From: G963674685 sp963674685
GTDB taxonomy: Bacteria; Lernaellota; Lernaellaia; JACKCT01
Length of the DNA: 64,000 bases
Direction: 5' to 3'
NCBI GenBank assembly: GCA_963674685.2
Contig: CAXXWT010000004.1
Location: 248,001 to 312,000 of the forward strand
Under the pieces are notes generated by a model that did no database searches, was not told the origin of the DNA, and saw nothing but the letters and a program-made list of their open reading frames with translations. A program made the translations under genes and the position numbers. Below, one piece after another: positions 1 through 9,800 of this stretch (the first letter of the stretch is position 1; every line of letters begins with the position of its first letter).

Positions 1-944
1 AGTCCCGAGACTCCGCCGGTGAGCGTGACCTTATGGCCAAAGCAAGTCTCACGCCGGTCCTTGACGATCACGTCGGTATGAGGCTCGAAGATCGAAACGA
101 TTTTTTCTTCGGCCGGGACCTTTTCTCCCCGCAGCACGCGGCGATCGGCCTGGTCGATCACACTTAAGACCAAGGGAATGTAGTGGCGCAGTTCGGCTTC
201 CAAAGAAAGCGCGAAAATCGGATCGATCATCGTCGCGCCGGCCAATGCGTCGACCACGCGCTCCGCGTCTCGGACCGCCTTTCGCGCGACCTTCAAAAGA
301 TCGCGGTAGTGTTTCACGCGGACCTTTCTCTTCTTCGCGTTCAAAATGCCCAGCGCCCGCTTTTTCGCCCGGCGGCGGTGATCGACGACGGGAACATCGA
401 CCAATCCTTTCGCTTCCCGAGTCAAACGGCACAACACGCGCACCCCGTCTTCGAGCAACGTCGAGTCGGTGGGGTGATGAATGTTGGTTTCGACGACGGT
501 GCAGTCCACGCGGACCTTGCGGCCTTTCTCGATCCTTTTGTCGGCTGCCGCGGCAAGCAAAACGCGGTTGATATTCTCCAAAGTCTCGGGGCGAATCCGC
601 TTGATGTCACGCTGCAGCGCCGTGCGCGAAGGCGTGCTGTCGGCAAAACCGAATTCGCAAAAAGCGCGGTAAGCACGGGAGTCCTCCAGGTGAAAGGCCA
701 ACACCTCGTAACTGAAGCCGTTCATCTGTTTGACGAAAAGCGCTTTGAGTGCCTGCTCGGCGCTCATCTTTCCCTTGCATCCCCTGGCCGGATCGCGGAG
801 GCCGCGAACCAGGTCCGCGTACACCCAATCGAATATCTCCAGGTGATCGCGAAGCAACAAATCGATCCGGTGAAGCTCCCGGGCGTGCTCGTGATGGATT
901 TTTTGCTCGACAAGTGAGGGTTGTTGCTGTATTCTTTTTCGCAT
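1..944 (-). CDS. ISNCY-like transposase, 3' end cut by window edge
   Basis: The reading frame opens at ATG 944 behind a GAGGAA site and stays open to base 1, giving at least 314 residues. The protein starts MRKRIQQQPSL and has an N-terminal region rich in Leu/Lys that resembles the N-terminal domain of ISNCY/IS1182-type transposases. The motif RVDCTVVETNIHHPTDS near residues 145-161 fits the first catalytic Asp (about D147) of a DDE nuclease. The rest of the catalytic domain continues beyond the window, so intactness and the left inverted repeat cannot be judged. No inverted repeat was recognised between 945 and 1092. The family name is from memory of the fold and motif, so the exact IS group is uncertain. 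Confidence 0.82.
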   Translation of the reverse strand, partial: MRKRIQQQPSLVEQKIHHEHARELHRIDLLLRDHLEIFDWVYADLVRGLRDPARGCKGKMSAEQALKALFVKQMNGFSYEVLAFHLEDSRAYRAFCEFGFADSTPSRTALQRDIKRIRPETLENINRVLLAAAADKRIEKGRKVRVDCTVVETNIHHPTDSTLLEDGVRVLCRLTREAKGLVDVPVVDHRRRAKKRALGILNAKKRKVRVKHYRDLLKVARKAVRDAERVVDALAGATMIDPIFALSLEAELRHYIPLVLSVIDQADRRVLRGEKVPAEEKIVSIFEPHTDVIVKDRRETCFGHKVTLTGGVSG

Positions 945-1092
945 CGGGACTTGATTCCTCCGTGATATCAATGGGTTAGACACCAATTAAGATAACACAA
1001 AAGGATGAAAATGTCCCGATTTATTTTTCACAAATTCACAAATTTATGCTTTAATATTCAGGTGTTACGTATTTCGGGATGGGAACTAACTA

Positions 1093-1881
1093 TCAATTGT
1101 ACGTGGCGGAGAAGTAGAGTCCGAAAACTCCGGCGTCCCAGTTCAGGTGTTCGCTTTGCGCCCAGGCGTACTTGGCGCTGCCGCCGAAACCCAGTCCCCA
1201 GTTGTCGCTGACGAACCATTCCTTGCCGATCATAAGCTGCGCGCTGCCGCCCAGCGCGTGCTCGTGGAACAGATCGTCATCGTCATCGTCGCAATCGCCG
1301 CAGTCGTCATCATCGCGGTCGAAATCATCTTCGCAATCATAGTCTCCGCGAAATTCCAGATGGGCCATGCCCGCCGAAGCGCTGACGTAGATGTTCGACG
1401 GCATGAAGTAATACGTCAGCCCGGCGCCTACCGTGGTGAGATCGGCCCGGCCTTCGATACCGTCTTCCATATTTTCCATCTTCAAAATGGGAGATGAGCT
1501 CGTAAATCCGGCGTGTAAAATGAGATTATCCTTGACGGCGCCGCCGATGGCGAAGTCGAAGAGCATGCCGGGGCTGGTGAGATGCGGATCGTCGTAATAC
1601 GCTTCCCGCGTCCCGTTGCCGCGCATGTAAATCACGGACATCCCCGGCGCCATGCGCAGAAAAAATCCGTCGTGGCGCTGGCGGCCCGGATCGGCTTCCT
1701 CCGCTTCTTTTACATCCCGAACGATCACGCGAAGCGGTTCGGTCTTTTCGACTTTATCTTCCGCGGCGTCATCGCCTTCTCGCTGCGCCATGGCGTTTTG
1801 CGCGCCCATGACCAGTAGAAACATGAATATTCCGACGATCCCGGCGATCAGCTTGAGCAGGTAATAACTTCTGGCAACCAT
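1093..1881 (-). CDS. Predicted outer-membrane beta-barrel protein with acidic Cys loop
   Basis: This is a 262-residue exported protein. The start chosen is ATG 1881 because AGGAGG lies 6-7 bases upstream; an upstream in-frame ATG at 1959 lacks such a site. Residues 1-32 form a signal peptide ending in NAMA. The remainder alternates short hydrophobic and aromatic strands (for example GAGLTYYFMPSNIYVSASAG) and ends in FSATYN, as expected of a small 8-10-stranded barrel. One loop is very acidic and holds three Cys (DDDDCGDCDDDDDD), which could bind metal or form a disulfide. No specific family was recognised. It follows the SGNH gene on the same strand after 179 bases and may be transcribed separately. 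Confidence 0.72.
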   Translation of the reverse strand: MVARSYYLLKLIAGIVGIFMFLLVMGAQNAMAQREGDDAAEDKVEKTEPLRVIVRDVKEAEEADPGRQRHDGFFLRMAPGMSVIYMRGNGTREAYYDDPHLTSPGMLFDFAIGGAVKDNLILHAGFTSSSPILKMENMEDGIEGRADLTTVGAGLTYYFMPSNIYVSASAGMAHLEFRGDYDCEDDFDRDDDDCGDCDDDDDDLFHEHALGGSAQLMIGKEWFVSDNWGLGFGGSAKYAWAQSEHLNWDAGVFGLYFSATYN

Positions 1882-2060
1882 TTTTTTCCTCCTGACGTTC
1901 TTTTCTTGAAAAGGCCGGGCGGGCGAAATTGCCGCGCCGACCTCTTGCCCTTTGAACACGCGAAGAGGAAAAATGTGTCACGAACAAAATATACACAGCC
2001 CGGCGGGCGGCAAAGTACGGCTATCCCGGATGAGCCGAAAAAGTCGGATTCATTATAAGA

Positions 2061-3137
2061 TCAAAAAACGGGCGCGTGTTTTTGTCGGATCAGCCAGTCG
2101 GCCAGATTTTTTCCATACCAGGCTAAAACGTTGGGAGGAGGATGGATTTCTCTGTAAACGGCAGGCTCGTACGTGGCGGACAGAGTGAAAATCGGAACTC
2201 CGGAATTCTGCGCCATCGTAATGTAATGCTCATATCCGGAGATAATTTTACCTCCGCTGCCGGGGACGAGAACACTCGGTTGTATGTACGGCCCGATGAA
2301 CAATACGCACGGTATATTCGGGTGAATATCCAAAAACAAATCCCTGACCGCCCTTTCATTATCGATATTATGATCGTAGCTGTCCTCCCAAAGAGGTATC
2401 GTGACGCGCCGGGCCAGCGACGCCAGAATCGCCAGCCGATAAAAACGCACATGGGAAATCAGCCAGTAGCGCGTTCTTACCGAAAGCCATGAGGGAATCA
2501 GGGCGGATCGGGGAATCAGTTTTTCCCACAAGCTCGGATTCCGATTAAAATATGCTTCAATGTCCATCCCTTTCAAAAAGGCGGGCGCGTTGAGATTGGA
2601 AATGGCGATGATCAGCAGATCCGGATCAAATCGCTTCACGGACTCTCGGGCCAGGGCGACCATTTGCGAGGGAACATATGCGGGCGCTCCCATGTTCCAA
2701 ACTTCAAAAGGGCGCTCGCTTTGATTTTGAAGAAACAATTCCAGTTGCGCGGGCCATGCTTCCTGATCATTGACCCCGGAGCCGTAAACGTTGGAGCCGC
2801 CGAAACAGAGAATTCTAAAAACCCCGTCGGGTTTAACAGCGTCTCTTTGTTTGCCCCGCACTCCCAGGGAATTGATGCTGACGCTGTGTTTGTCGTGAAA
2901 TTCGGAATTCGGCTTCAGGCGAAATATTAATTTCGGATTCGGATCGATTATGTGAACAGGCAAATCCATATTCTGGAAATAGAGATTTTTTTTCACATTG
3001 CGCCAATCCACATCGCTTATTCGTACAATGCATTCGGCAACAAGCAAGGCCACAAGCAGGGCGATGAAAATGACGGGGAGGGCTTTTTGCGCAAAAATCA
3101 CTCGCTTGTAAAAAAAGGTCTTGATTCGGAAGCGCAC
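2061..3137 (-). CDS. SGNH/GDSL-hydrolase-like membrane-anchored protein
   Basis: The 358-residue product starts at GTG 3137 with GGGAGAA 7 bases upstream. A hydrophobic segment at residues 18-36 (VIFIALLVALLVAECIV) would anchor it in the inner membrane with the catalytic domain outside. SGNH blocks are visible: FGGSNVYGSG (nucleophile Ser, about residue 115), NMGAPAY (Gly block) and a C-terminal EIHPPPNVLAWYG that supplies the His. The Asp usually found three residues before that His is replaced by Arg, with Glu two before it, so the triad may use a different acid or the enzyme may be altered. Such proteins often act as acyl- or acetyl-esterases on envelope polysaccharides; that role is inferred. 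It lies 62 bases downstream of the GMC gene. Confidence 0.7.
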   Translation of the reverse strand: MRFRIKTFFYKRVIFAQKALPVIFIALLVALLVAECIVRISDVDWRNVKKNLYFQNMDLPVHIIDPNPKLIFRLKPNSEFHDKHSVSINSLGVRGKQRDAVKPDGVFRILCFGGSNVYGSGVNDQEAWPAQLELFLQNQSERPFEVWNMGAPAYVPSQMVALARESVKRFDPDLLIIAISNLNAPAFLKGMDIEAYFNRNPSLWEKLIPRSALIPSWLSVRTRYWLISHVRFYRLAILASLARRVTIPLWEDSYDHNIDNERAVRDLFLDIHPNIPCVLFIGPYIQPSVLVPGSGGKIISGYEHYITMAQNSGVPIFTLSATYEPAVYREIHPPPNVLAWYGKNLADWLIRQKHAPVF

Positions 3138-3199
3138 AGTATTTTCTCCCAGTCCGGGATTGTTATATCATCAACGGCATCAACGAAGGAGGCTGTCAA

Positions 3200-4738
3200 T
3201 CACCAATACCGGATTTTTTCGGCTAAAATATGCTTGGCGGCCCGATGCGCGAGGGCAAGGATCGTTATCTGCGGGTTGACGCCCACCGGCGAGGGCGCTG
3301 TGCTGCCGTCGGTAATAAACAGCCCGGGAATCTCGTGGCTCTCTCCCCATGAGTCGGTGACGCTCGACGCCGGATCCGCGCCCATGCGGCAGGTTCCCAG
3401 GGGATGAAAAGCCATGAGTTTGAAATCGCCGCTTTTTGCTTTTCGGTTTCCCAGTTCGCCGATTCGGTTCAGCGGAATTTCCTTGACCTGTCCGACTCCG
3501 GGAAAAATTTTCGTCGCCCCGGCGGCTTTGTATATTTCGCAGAGGATTTGAATTCCGCGCAGCATTCTGACGCAGTCGATTTTATTCATCTGATATAGAC
3601 CCAGGTGGCGGCCGCGGCGATTCAGCACCATGCCCCGGCTGGTGTCGCTGATCATGACGCCGTACATGGAAATATTTTTAAAATGATGGACAAAGGCGTC
3701 TTTGAGTTTTTGGCCGTTATAAGGCATTCCCACGGCGCTGACCGAAGGCGGCACGAAGATGCCTTCCAGCAGAATTCCGTCCTTGGAAAAGTCGTCGATG
3801 TAGGTCCCTTGCGGCACGCCGCTCCATCCCTGGATATCCTCTTCGAATTGCGCCATGACGCGGGCCGCCGGGTGTATGGAAAGATTCCGTCCCACCTGCC
3901 CGGAGGCCAGACCGAGTTTCGAAACCTTGAGCAAAACCGGCGTATTGAGGGCGCCCGCCGCCAGCACGACGATCCTGGCTTCCACGCGAAAGCGCTTTCC
4001 GGTTTCTTCGCCCCGCCGGTTGCAAAACATTCCCTCGAATCCGCTCGCCCGGCCGCAATGGGTCATAATGCGTCTCACTTTAGCCCGCGAATAGACGCGC
4101 CCGCCGCGCTTCAGAACGCCGGGGATATAGACGACGTCCGGCGTTTGCTTTGCGTTGTCCACGCATCCGAAAGTACAGGTTCCGCAACCGCGGCAGTTTT
4201 TCGCGTTATGCATCATAGGCTTGAATGACAGCCCCAATTCCAGGGCGCCTCGTTCGACGGCCAATGCGTTGGGCCCCCATATATCGCGTGAAAGCTCGCT
4301 GACCGAACTACGTTTTTCCACTTCATCGAAAAAAGGCGCCATGCTTTTCGGATCGATTTCCTGCACGCCCGCGGTGAGCCGCCAGCTTTGCAGCACGTAA
4401 TCCGGCGTCCTGAAACATGTGCCCGAATTAATGACGCTGGTGCCGCCGACGCACTGCCCTTCAGGAATGAGAATCGGCGGATGTCCTAGAACGCCGGTGG
4501 TGGAATTGTTGCGGTACAGTTTATAAACCGCGTCGAGAAAATTCTGGTTGAAATCATCCTGATCAAAGTAGCCGCCTTCTTCGCACAGCACGACATCGAG
4601 TCCGGCTTCGCTGAGTAAATCCGCCGCCGCGGCGCCTCCGGGCCCCGAGCCGATCACGGCCACATCCGTTTTCTCGACAATATCCGTATCGATGCCTGAG
4701 CCGTCGATAATGCGCTCACGGATTTCAGATCGATTCAT
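3200..4738 (-). CDS. GMC-family FAD-dependent oxidoreductase
   Basis: This 512-residue flavoprotein would oxidise an alcohol or sugar with FAD as cofactor. The start is ATG 4738 (CAGGAAAC upstream). The N-terminal dinucleotide-binding motif VIGSGPGGAAAADLLSEAG sits near residues 28-46. The GMC C-terminal block includes HPLGTCRMG and VNPQITILALAHRAAKH, which hold the active-site His and Asn. A ferredoxin-like spacing CRGCGTCTFGC occurs mid-protein, a Cys cluster also seen in some long-chain-alcohol oxidase type members. The preceding gene (4813-5226) is the small gluconate-dehydrogenase-subunit-3-like partner often found with such enzymes, 74 bases away, so the two probably form a complex. The substrate is unknown. 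Confidence 0.88.
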   Translation of the reverse strand: MNRSEIRERIIDGSGIDTDIVEKTDVAVIGSGPGGAAAADLLSEAGLDVVLCEEGGYFDQDDFNQNFLDAVYKLYRNNSTTGVLGHPPILIPEGQCVGGTSVINSGTCFRTPDYVLQSWRLTAGVQEIDPKSMAPFFDEVEKRSSVSELSRDIWGPNALAVERGALELGLSFKPMMHNAKNCRGCGTCTFGCVDNAKQTPDVVYIPGVLKRGGRVYSRAKVRRIMTHCGRASGFEGMFCNRRGEETGKRFRVEARIVVLAAGALNTPVLLKVSKLGLASGQVGRNLSIHPAARVMAQFEEDIQGWSGVPQGTYIDDFSKDGILLEGIFVPPSVSAVGMPYNGQKLKDAFVHHFKNISMYGVMISDTSRGMVLNRRGRHLGLYQMNKIDCVRMLRGIQILCEIYKAAGATKIFPGVGQVKEIPLNRIGELGNRKAKSGDFKLMAFHPLGTCRMGADPASSVTDSWGESHEIPGLFITDGSTAPSPVGVNPQITILALAHRAAKHILAEKIRYW

Positions 4739-4812
4739 TTTACTTGTTTCCTGCAATGGTTTTAACAATTCGCGAGCAATTGTTCGTATTTGCCCGCTCC
4801 GGCAAAGGCGTT

Positions 4813-5226
4813 TTATTGATTCAGCGCGTTTGAAGCGCATGGATATTCGACGCCGATGCGGTCTCTTAATTTCTTGTCGGAATAATAGATCATATAGATG
4901 GCGCCTTTGACGGCCAGGATCATGGAACGCGGAAAATATAGCCTGCCCGACTCCCATCGCTCGATGACATCGATTCTGTCAGAGGGCTTCAGGTTGGAAA
5001 ATCTTCTGAAATACCCGTAAAAAAGAGGCAACCAATCCAGAAAAATGATTAGTACATGAAAAAAAATCCCAATCTCTGATGGAACTTCCTGGAAATATCG
5101 TTTTAAAAGTGGTAGGATTTGGCGAAATGAGGTATCTTCATCGGTGTCCTCATCGGGCGGCGTCAGCGTTTCCGCCAAAGCGTTGATGACCTTTGCCTCG
5201 TAGCCGGACAGTCTGAATGAAGGCAT
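4813..5226 (-). CDS. Gluconate 2-dehydrogenase subunit 3-like small partner protein
   Basis: The 137-residue protein begins at ATG 5226 with AAAGGAC upstream. It resembles the small subunit family that accompanies GMC oxidoreductases: an N-terminal helix with ALAETLTPP, a central aromatic membrane-like segment (FFHVLIIFLDWLPLFYGYF) and a C-terminal YYSDKKLRDRIGVEY motif. Many family members carry a Tat signal at the N terminus, but none is evident here. Its placement directly upstream of the GMC gene supports a role in assembly or electron transfer. The assignment is by motif and context. Confidence 0.7.
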   Translation of the reverse strand: MPSFRLSGYEAKVINALAETLTPPDEDTDEDTSFRQILPLLKRYFQEVPSEIGIFFHVLIIFLDWLPLFYGYFRRFSNLKPSDRIDVIERWESGRLYFPRSMILAVKGAIYMIYYSDKKLRDRIGVEYPCASNALNQ

Positions 5227-5458
5227 TTAAGTCCTTTGATTTTGGTCGTTGAAATCTCGAAAAGGCTAGCATTTCCCGGCGTTAATGGGAAGCGTGGTGA
5301 ATTCTGGGATCTGATTTTTCTTTTTTGGAATTAGCCGGACAAAGCGATATGGCAGTGGAGAAGCAAGTTGGTTAAGCATGTTACCAAATTCGCGAATCAT
5401 GTAGGAAAAATGGCGTAATTCATTAATATTCTTAAGGATTTATCGGCATTGACCGTAC

Positions 5459-5487
5459 TTGACAACAAATATGAAATCCCTTATTTA
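5459..5487 (+). promoter_or_regulatory. Sigma-70-type promoter for the surface-protein operon
   Basis: A consensus -35 TTGACA (5459-5464) is followed after 17 bases by TATTTA (5482-5487). The first gene starts at 5553, giving a leader of about 60 bases. The remainder of the 326-base gap from 5227 shows no open gene. Confidence 0.65.
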
Positions 5488-5552
5488 GAGCCGTTATGCT
5501 GCCCGTCGGATGGGCAGTGGTTGTGGGGTGTTACCCAGCAGAAAGGAAGCTG

Positions 5553-6788
5553 ATGATGAAGCTACGGGTCTTTGGGTTGACCTGCCTTTTTCTAGTCATG
5601 TTCTACGCCGTGGTATGGGCCGCAGACGATGATGATGCGGACGACGACGATGATGATGACGAGGATGAGGACGACGAAGGAGAGGATGAAGAGGATCGTT
5701 GGGGCGAGGCCAAACTCGACCACGAACTCAATATTGGATGGGATTATCCATCAAATTACAACGAGCGACCGCTGGTCTTCTCCCGTTGGGTGACCGAATT
5801 CACTCTGGGACTTTCCCAGAAAGAATCTCGGCATTACTGGGATGACGACGGAAATCTCGTCAAGGGACCTTTCCGCATCAAGAAGCAGACCATCGATTTT
5901 GCCCTGGGACTGGGGCTGTCCGACAGGTGGTCGGTCCGCGTGAATTTTCCGTTCGTTTATAAAAAGACGAAGATCACCAGTGACGGAAATCCGAACTATC
6001 GCTACGAGCGGGATAACACTTACGGTTATCTTTTCGAAGAATCCCTGTTCGATTTCTTCGACAACCATGAGATCTGGCGGGTCTGGGAAGCGGATCTTCC
6101 CTCTCTCGGCGATATCGTGATCTGGTCCGGTTATTCGATTTATCAGAATCTGGATCCGCGGACGACGAGCATCATCGCCGAGGTCGTCTACAAGACCCCC
6201 TCGGGCAACGATAATCCCAGGCGCGGAGCCACCATCCGAAATTACCTCACCGACGGCACCCCCGATTTCTACGTCGGCCTCGCCGGCAAGCAGCAGGTGT
6301 GGCGATTCTCGGGTGAATTGCACGGCGGATACAATTTCCGGATGAAGGGCGACACCAAGTACAGCGCCGGAAAAATGGACTTCGCCGATCAGATTCGCGC
6401 CGACGCCGAAGTCGCCTTCCAACTGATGCAGGGCGACGACAGCGTCACGGACTTCGGCATTTTCGGCCCCACGACGCTGATGGTCGGCGCGCATTACATG
6501 AAGCGCGTCAACGACACCACCCTCAAAGATAACCAGGGCAACACGACGACGATCGATGACACCCCGGGTTATGCTCTTTCCGTTGAACCCAAGCTTTTAT
6601 GCCAGGGATTATGGCCGCTCAGCATCTTGTATTCCGGTGAGCTTTACGTGTCCGCCGATGTTCCGGTCGCCGGTCAGAAGAGCTTTTTGGAAAACACGAG
6701 AAGCATGTTCAGGCCGCCTTACGAGCTGGAAAGCTACGAGAGCGTAGGCATCACCTACTCCCTCGGTTTCGTTAAGAGGTGGCAATGA
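5553..6788 (+). CDS. Predicted outer-membrane beta-barrel protein with acidic N terminus
   Basis: The start at ATG 5553 (second ATG follows at once) is preceded by AAAGGAAG; the longer frame back to 5496 has no such site. The 411-residue product has a signal peptide ending near VVWA, then a run of about 30 almost purely Asp/Glu residues, then a domain of alternating strands ending VGITYSLGFVKRW. The pattern (WSVRVNFPFVYKK, LGLSDRW) resembles the transporter family annotated as meta-pathway phenol-degradation proteins, but the similarity is loose. It overlaps the extended frame of the next gene and probably heads an operon of three surface proteins (5553-13457). The function is unknown. Confidence 0.75.
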   Translation: MMKLRVFGLTCLFLVMFYAVVWAADDDDADDDDDDDEDEDDEGEDEEDRWGEAKLDHELNIGWDYPSNYNERPLVFSRWVTEFTLGLSQKESRHYWDDDGNLVKGPFRIKKQTIDFALGLGLSDRWSVRVNFPFVYKKTKITSDGNPNYRYERDNTYGYLFEESLFDFFDNHEIWRVWEADLPSLGDIVIWSGYSIYQNLDPRTTSIIAEVVYKTPSGNDNPRRGATIRNYLTDGTPDFYVGLAGKQQVWRFSGELHGGYNFRMKGDTKYSAGKMDFADQIRADAEVAFQLMQGDDSVTDFGIFGPTTLMVGAHYMKRVNDTTLKDNQGNTTTIDDTPGYALSVEPKLLCQGLWPLSILYSGELYVSADVPVAGQKSFLENTRSMFRPPYELESYESVGITYSLGFVKRWQ

Positions 6789-6859
6789 TGTGGTGGTCCA
6801 AAGGTAAAAGAAAGGCAAAGGGAATGGTTGATTTTGCCGGAACGTTCACGAGGAGAACC

Positions 6860-9800
6860 ATGACTGGCAATGAAATAAAAATCCGGGCCGTGGCCCTGCT
6901 TGCTCTTGTGGCCATGTGCGGATTCTGGACCGCGGACGCCGAAGCGTCCATCTTCTGGGAATCCGGAGTCAACCACAACGAACTGGATTGGAAATACGTC
7001 GAGACGGAGCATTTCATCATTTACTGGACGGTGGGCAACGAAACCACGGCCAGGATGCTTTATGCGATGGCCGAGGACGCCTACGATCATCTGGCGGAAA
7101 TCTACAACTTCGACCTTCACAACAAAATCACGGTCACGGTTCTCGACACCGAAGATTATTCCAACGGTTTCGCGGCATTCGTTTACGACTGGATCACCAT
7201 CTGGTCGACGAACCTTTACGGAACGCGCCGGGGACGCGTCGACTGGGTCGTGGATGTTTTCACCCACGAACTCGGACACATTATCTCGCTGAAAGCCGCC
7301 GGGAATTTCCGTGAAAATATGTACGGCGTGTTTTTGGGCGGCGCCCGGACTTCCCGGAAGTACAATTTCGACATGGGCGTCGGCATGCTCTACGCCACGG
7401 AGCGCCTGCCCGTGTGGATGTACGAAGGCGTTTCCCAGCACGGAGACCTTATGTTCGGCGGCGACCTGTATGATTCGAACAGGGAAATGCTGCTGCGCAT
7501 GGCGATCCTGGAAGATCACATGCTCACCATGGATCAAATGGATCTGATCTACGAAAAAATCTCGCTACAGGCCGAGATGTGCTACAATCAGGCGTTTTCC
7601 ATCAGCACTTATATCTCTGAGCAATGGGGCATCGACGCCATCGCCAAAATGTGGCACGAAGTCGGCGTCGGCATTTACCCCAATTACAACAGGATGATTA
7701 AAAAGGAACTTGGCATTACGCGCGACGAACTCTATGAACAATACAAAGAGTACATGACCAAGAAATATAACGAGCAGGTCAAGGATATCGTCGGCAACGA
7801 AGCCAAGGGCAAGTGGCTGCGTCTGTTCAATTACCATCCTCCCGTCGAGGAAATGACCGACAACGACAAATGGATGGAAGGCCAGGCCAACTATTACGTG
7901 AAGTACAGCCCCGACGGCGAATGGATCGCCCTGGCTTCCAGCTACGCCACGCACGGCGGTTACTGGACGGCCCTGTACATCCGCAAGACCCATCCCGATC
8001 CCGAGAAGATCAACGACGCGAAGATCATCAAGGTCGACAGCGTTTACGGATCCTTCGACTGGTCGCCGGATTCGAAAAAAATCGTCTACGGCAAACTCGA
8101 TTCGGAAAAATATCGAGGCTATCTGTATTCCGATCTCTGGGTCTACGACGTGGAAGGCAAAAAGAGCGAACAGATCACGCATGGCGCTCGCGCTCTGAAT
8201 CCCGCGTGGAATCCGGTCTACGACAAGATCGCTTTCTGCATCAACGGCGACGGCTCCCAGCGCCTGGCCATCATGGATTTTCCGGGCCTGTCCGGCCATT
8301 ACCTGCTGATCGATTACAACGACGGCACGCAGACTGACATGCCCGCCTGGTCCCCGGACGGCCGCAAGCTGGCCTTCGTGATGTACAGGCACCACAGGCA
8401 GGACGTCTGGACGATCAACATGGACGGATCGGGCCTGTATCCCGTGACCTATGACGATCACGACAACCGCGATCCTTCCTGGCACCCGGACGGGAAACAC
8501 CTGTTCTTCGCCTCGGATCGCACGGGCATCTTCAATATCTACAAAACCAACGTTCAAACCCATGAGACCACGCAGATCACCGACGTTCTCGGCGGCGCTT
8601 TCATGCCCTGGGTGAAGTACGACGGCTCTTCGGTCACGTACACTTATTTCACATCCTGGGGTTTCAGGCCTTACGAAATCCAGCTCTTTCAGTGGAAAAA
8701 CAAGGCCGTGGCCGACTTCGAGTTCAACGTGACCGACGCGGAAGTCAAAAGGAACCTTGAAGTCGTCGACGACCTGCCCATTATCGTGGGCCGGGATTAC
8801 GACGTCTACGAAGGTTTCGCGCAGCTTCTTCCCATCTGGAGCGATCACCGCGGCGTATGGCTGTGGGTCCCCATGGTGAACTACGACGACGCGCGGCTTC
8901 AGGTCGGCACGCAGATCGGCCAGCTCGATCACGCCGCCACCAACGAGATGTTCATGTACATCATGGTCGGCGAGGAGCAGCGTTACAGCGTGTATTACTT
9001 CAACTACATGCTCCCCTTCACAACGTTCGTTTCATTGCATCGGATTCTGCCGGCCTCCGCCGAGGACTTCGCGTTCTTCGACTTCGACGTCAAGGCGACC
9101 TTCGACGTGATTTTCTCGGCCATGGGCTTCAACTATCTCCTGTTCGGGCAGCACGACCTATGGCTCTATTACACGTACCAGGATTATCGCGTGGAGCAGC
9201 CGAGCACGCGCGTCAGGCAGGTCACGGGCCGCGCCCTGAACCTGGAATATGACGCGCATAAAAGCGGACCGTATTACGTAGACCGGGGAATCAACCCCCG
9301 GAGCGGTTCGAATTTCAACTTTGGACTGACGTACTCGTCACCCAAATTGCACGAGCCTATCACCGGCGCGCCCATGGGCACGGACCTGGCGACCATGTTC
9401 CAGGATCCGGCGGTCATCAGCCTCGAAGAGGCGCGGCATTACCCGGATGAGGAATACCTCCTGCCCGACTACGGCTTTATCCAGGCGCGGATGAGCTGGG
9501 TCAAGCACCTTCCGGTCCCCTTCTGGAATCTAACGCCGCTCAACGACATTATCCCCATTTCCGGTTTTGACTGGGAAGACTTGAACCTCTACAAATTTCG
9601 CCGCATGCATCACGGTCTGACCTTGAGCGCCGAATTCGGTTACACGCATTCAACCGTCCCGGAAGGTTACGGTTACGGCAACTCCTTCGGTCGCGTTCAC
9701 TTCTATGATCGCTTCAACGGCGGCGGACTGTTCATGACCGGCATGAGCGTGTTTTCCGACAACGTGCCGTTTTTGGGCTACGAGAATTACTCCCTGGAGG

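Noticed and set aside
183..917. 244-codon plus-strand frame
   Set aside because: Antisense of the truncated transposase, whose minus-strand frame shows the DDE-type motif.
1058..1068. ATTCAGGTGTT shared with the last 11 bases of the window
   Set aside because: Eleven bases is within chance in 64 kb and nothing else nearby matches.
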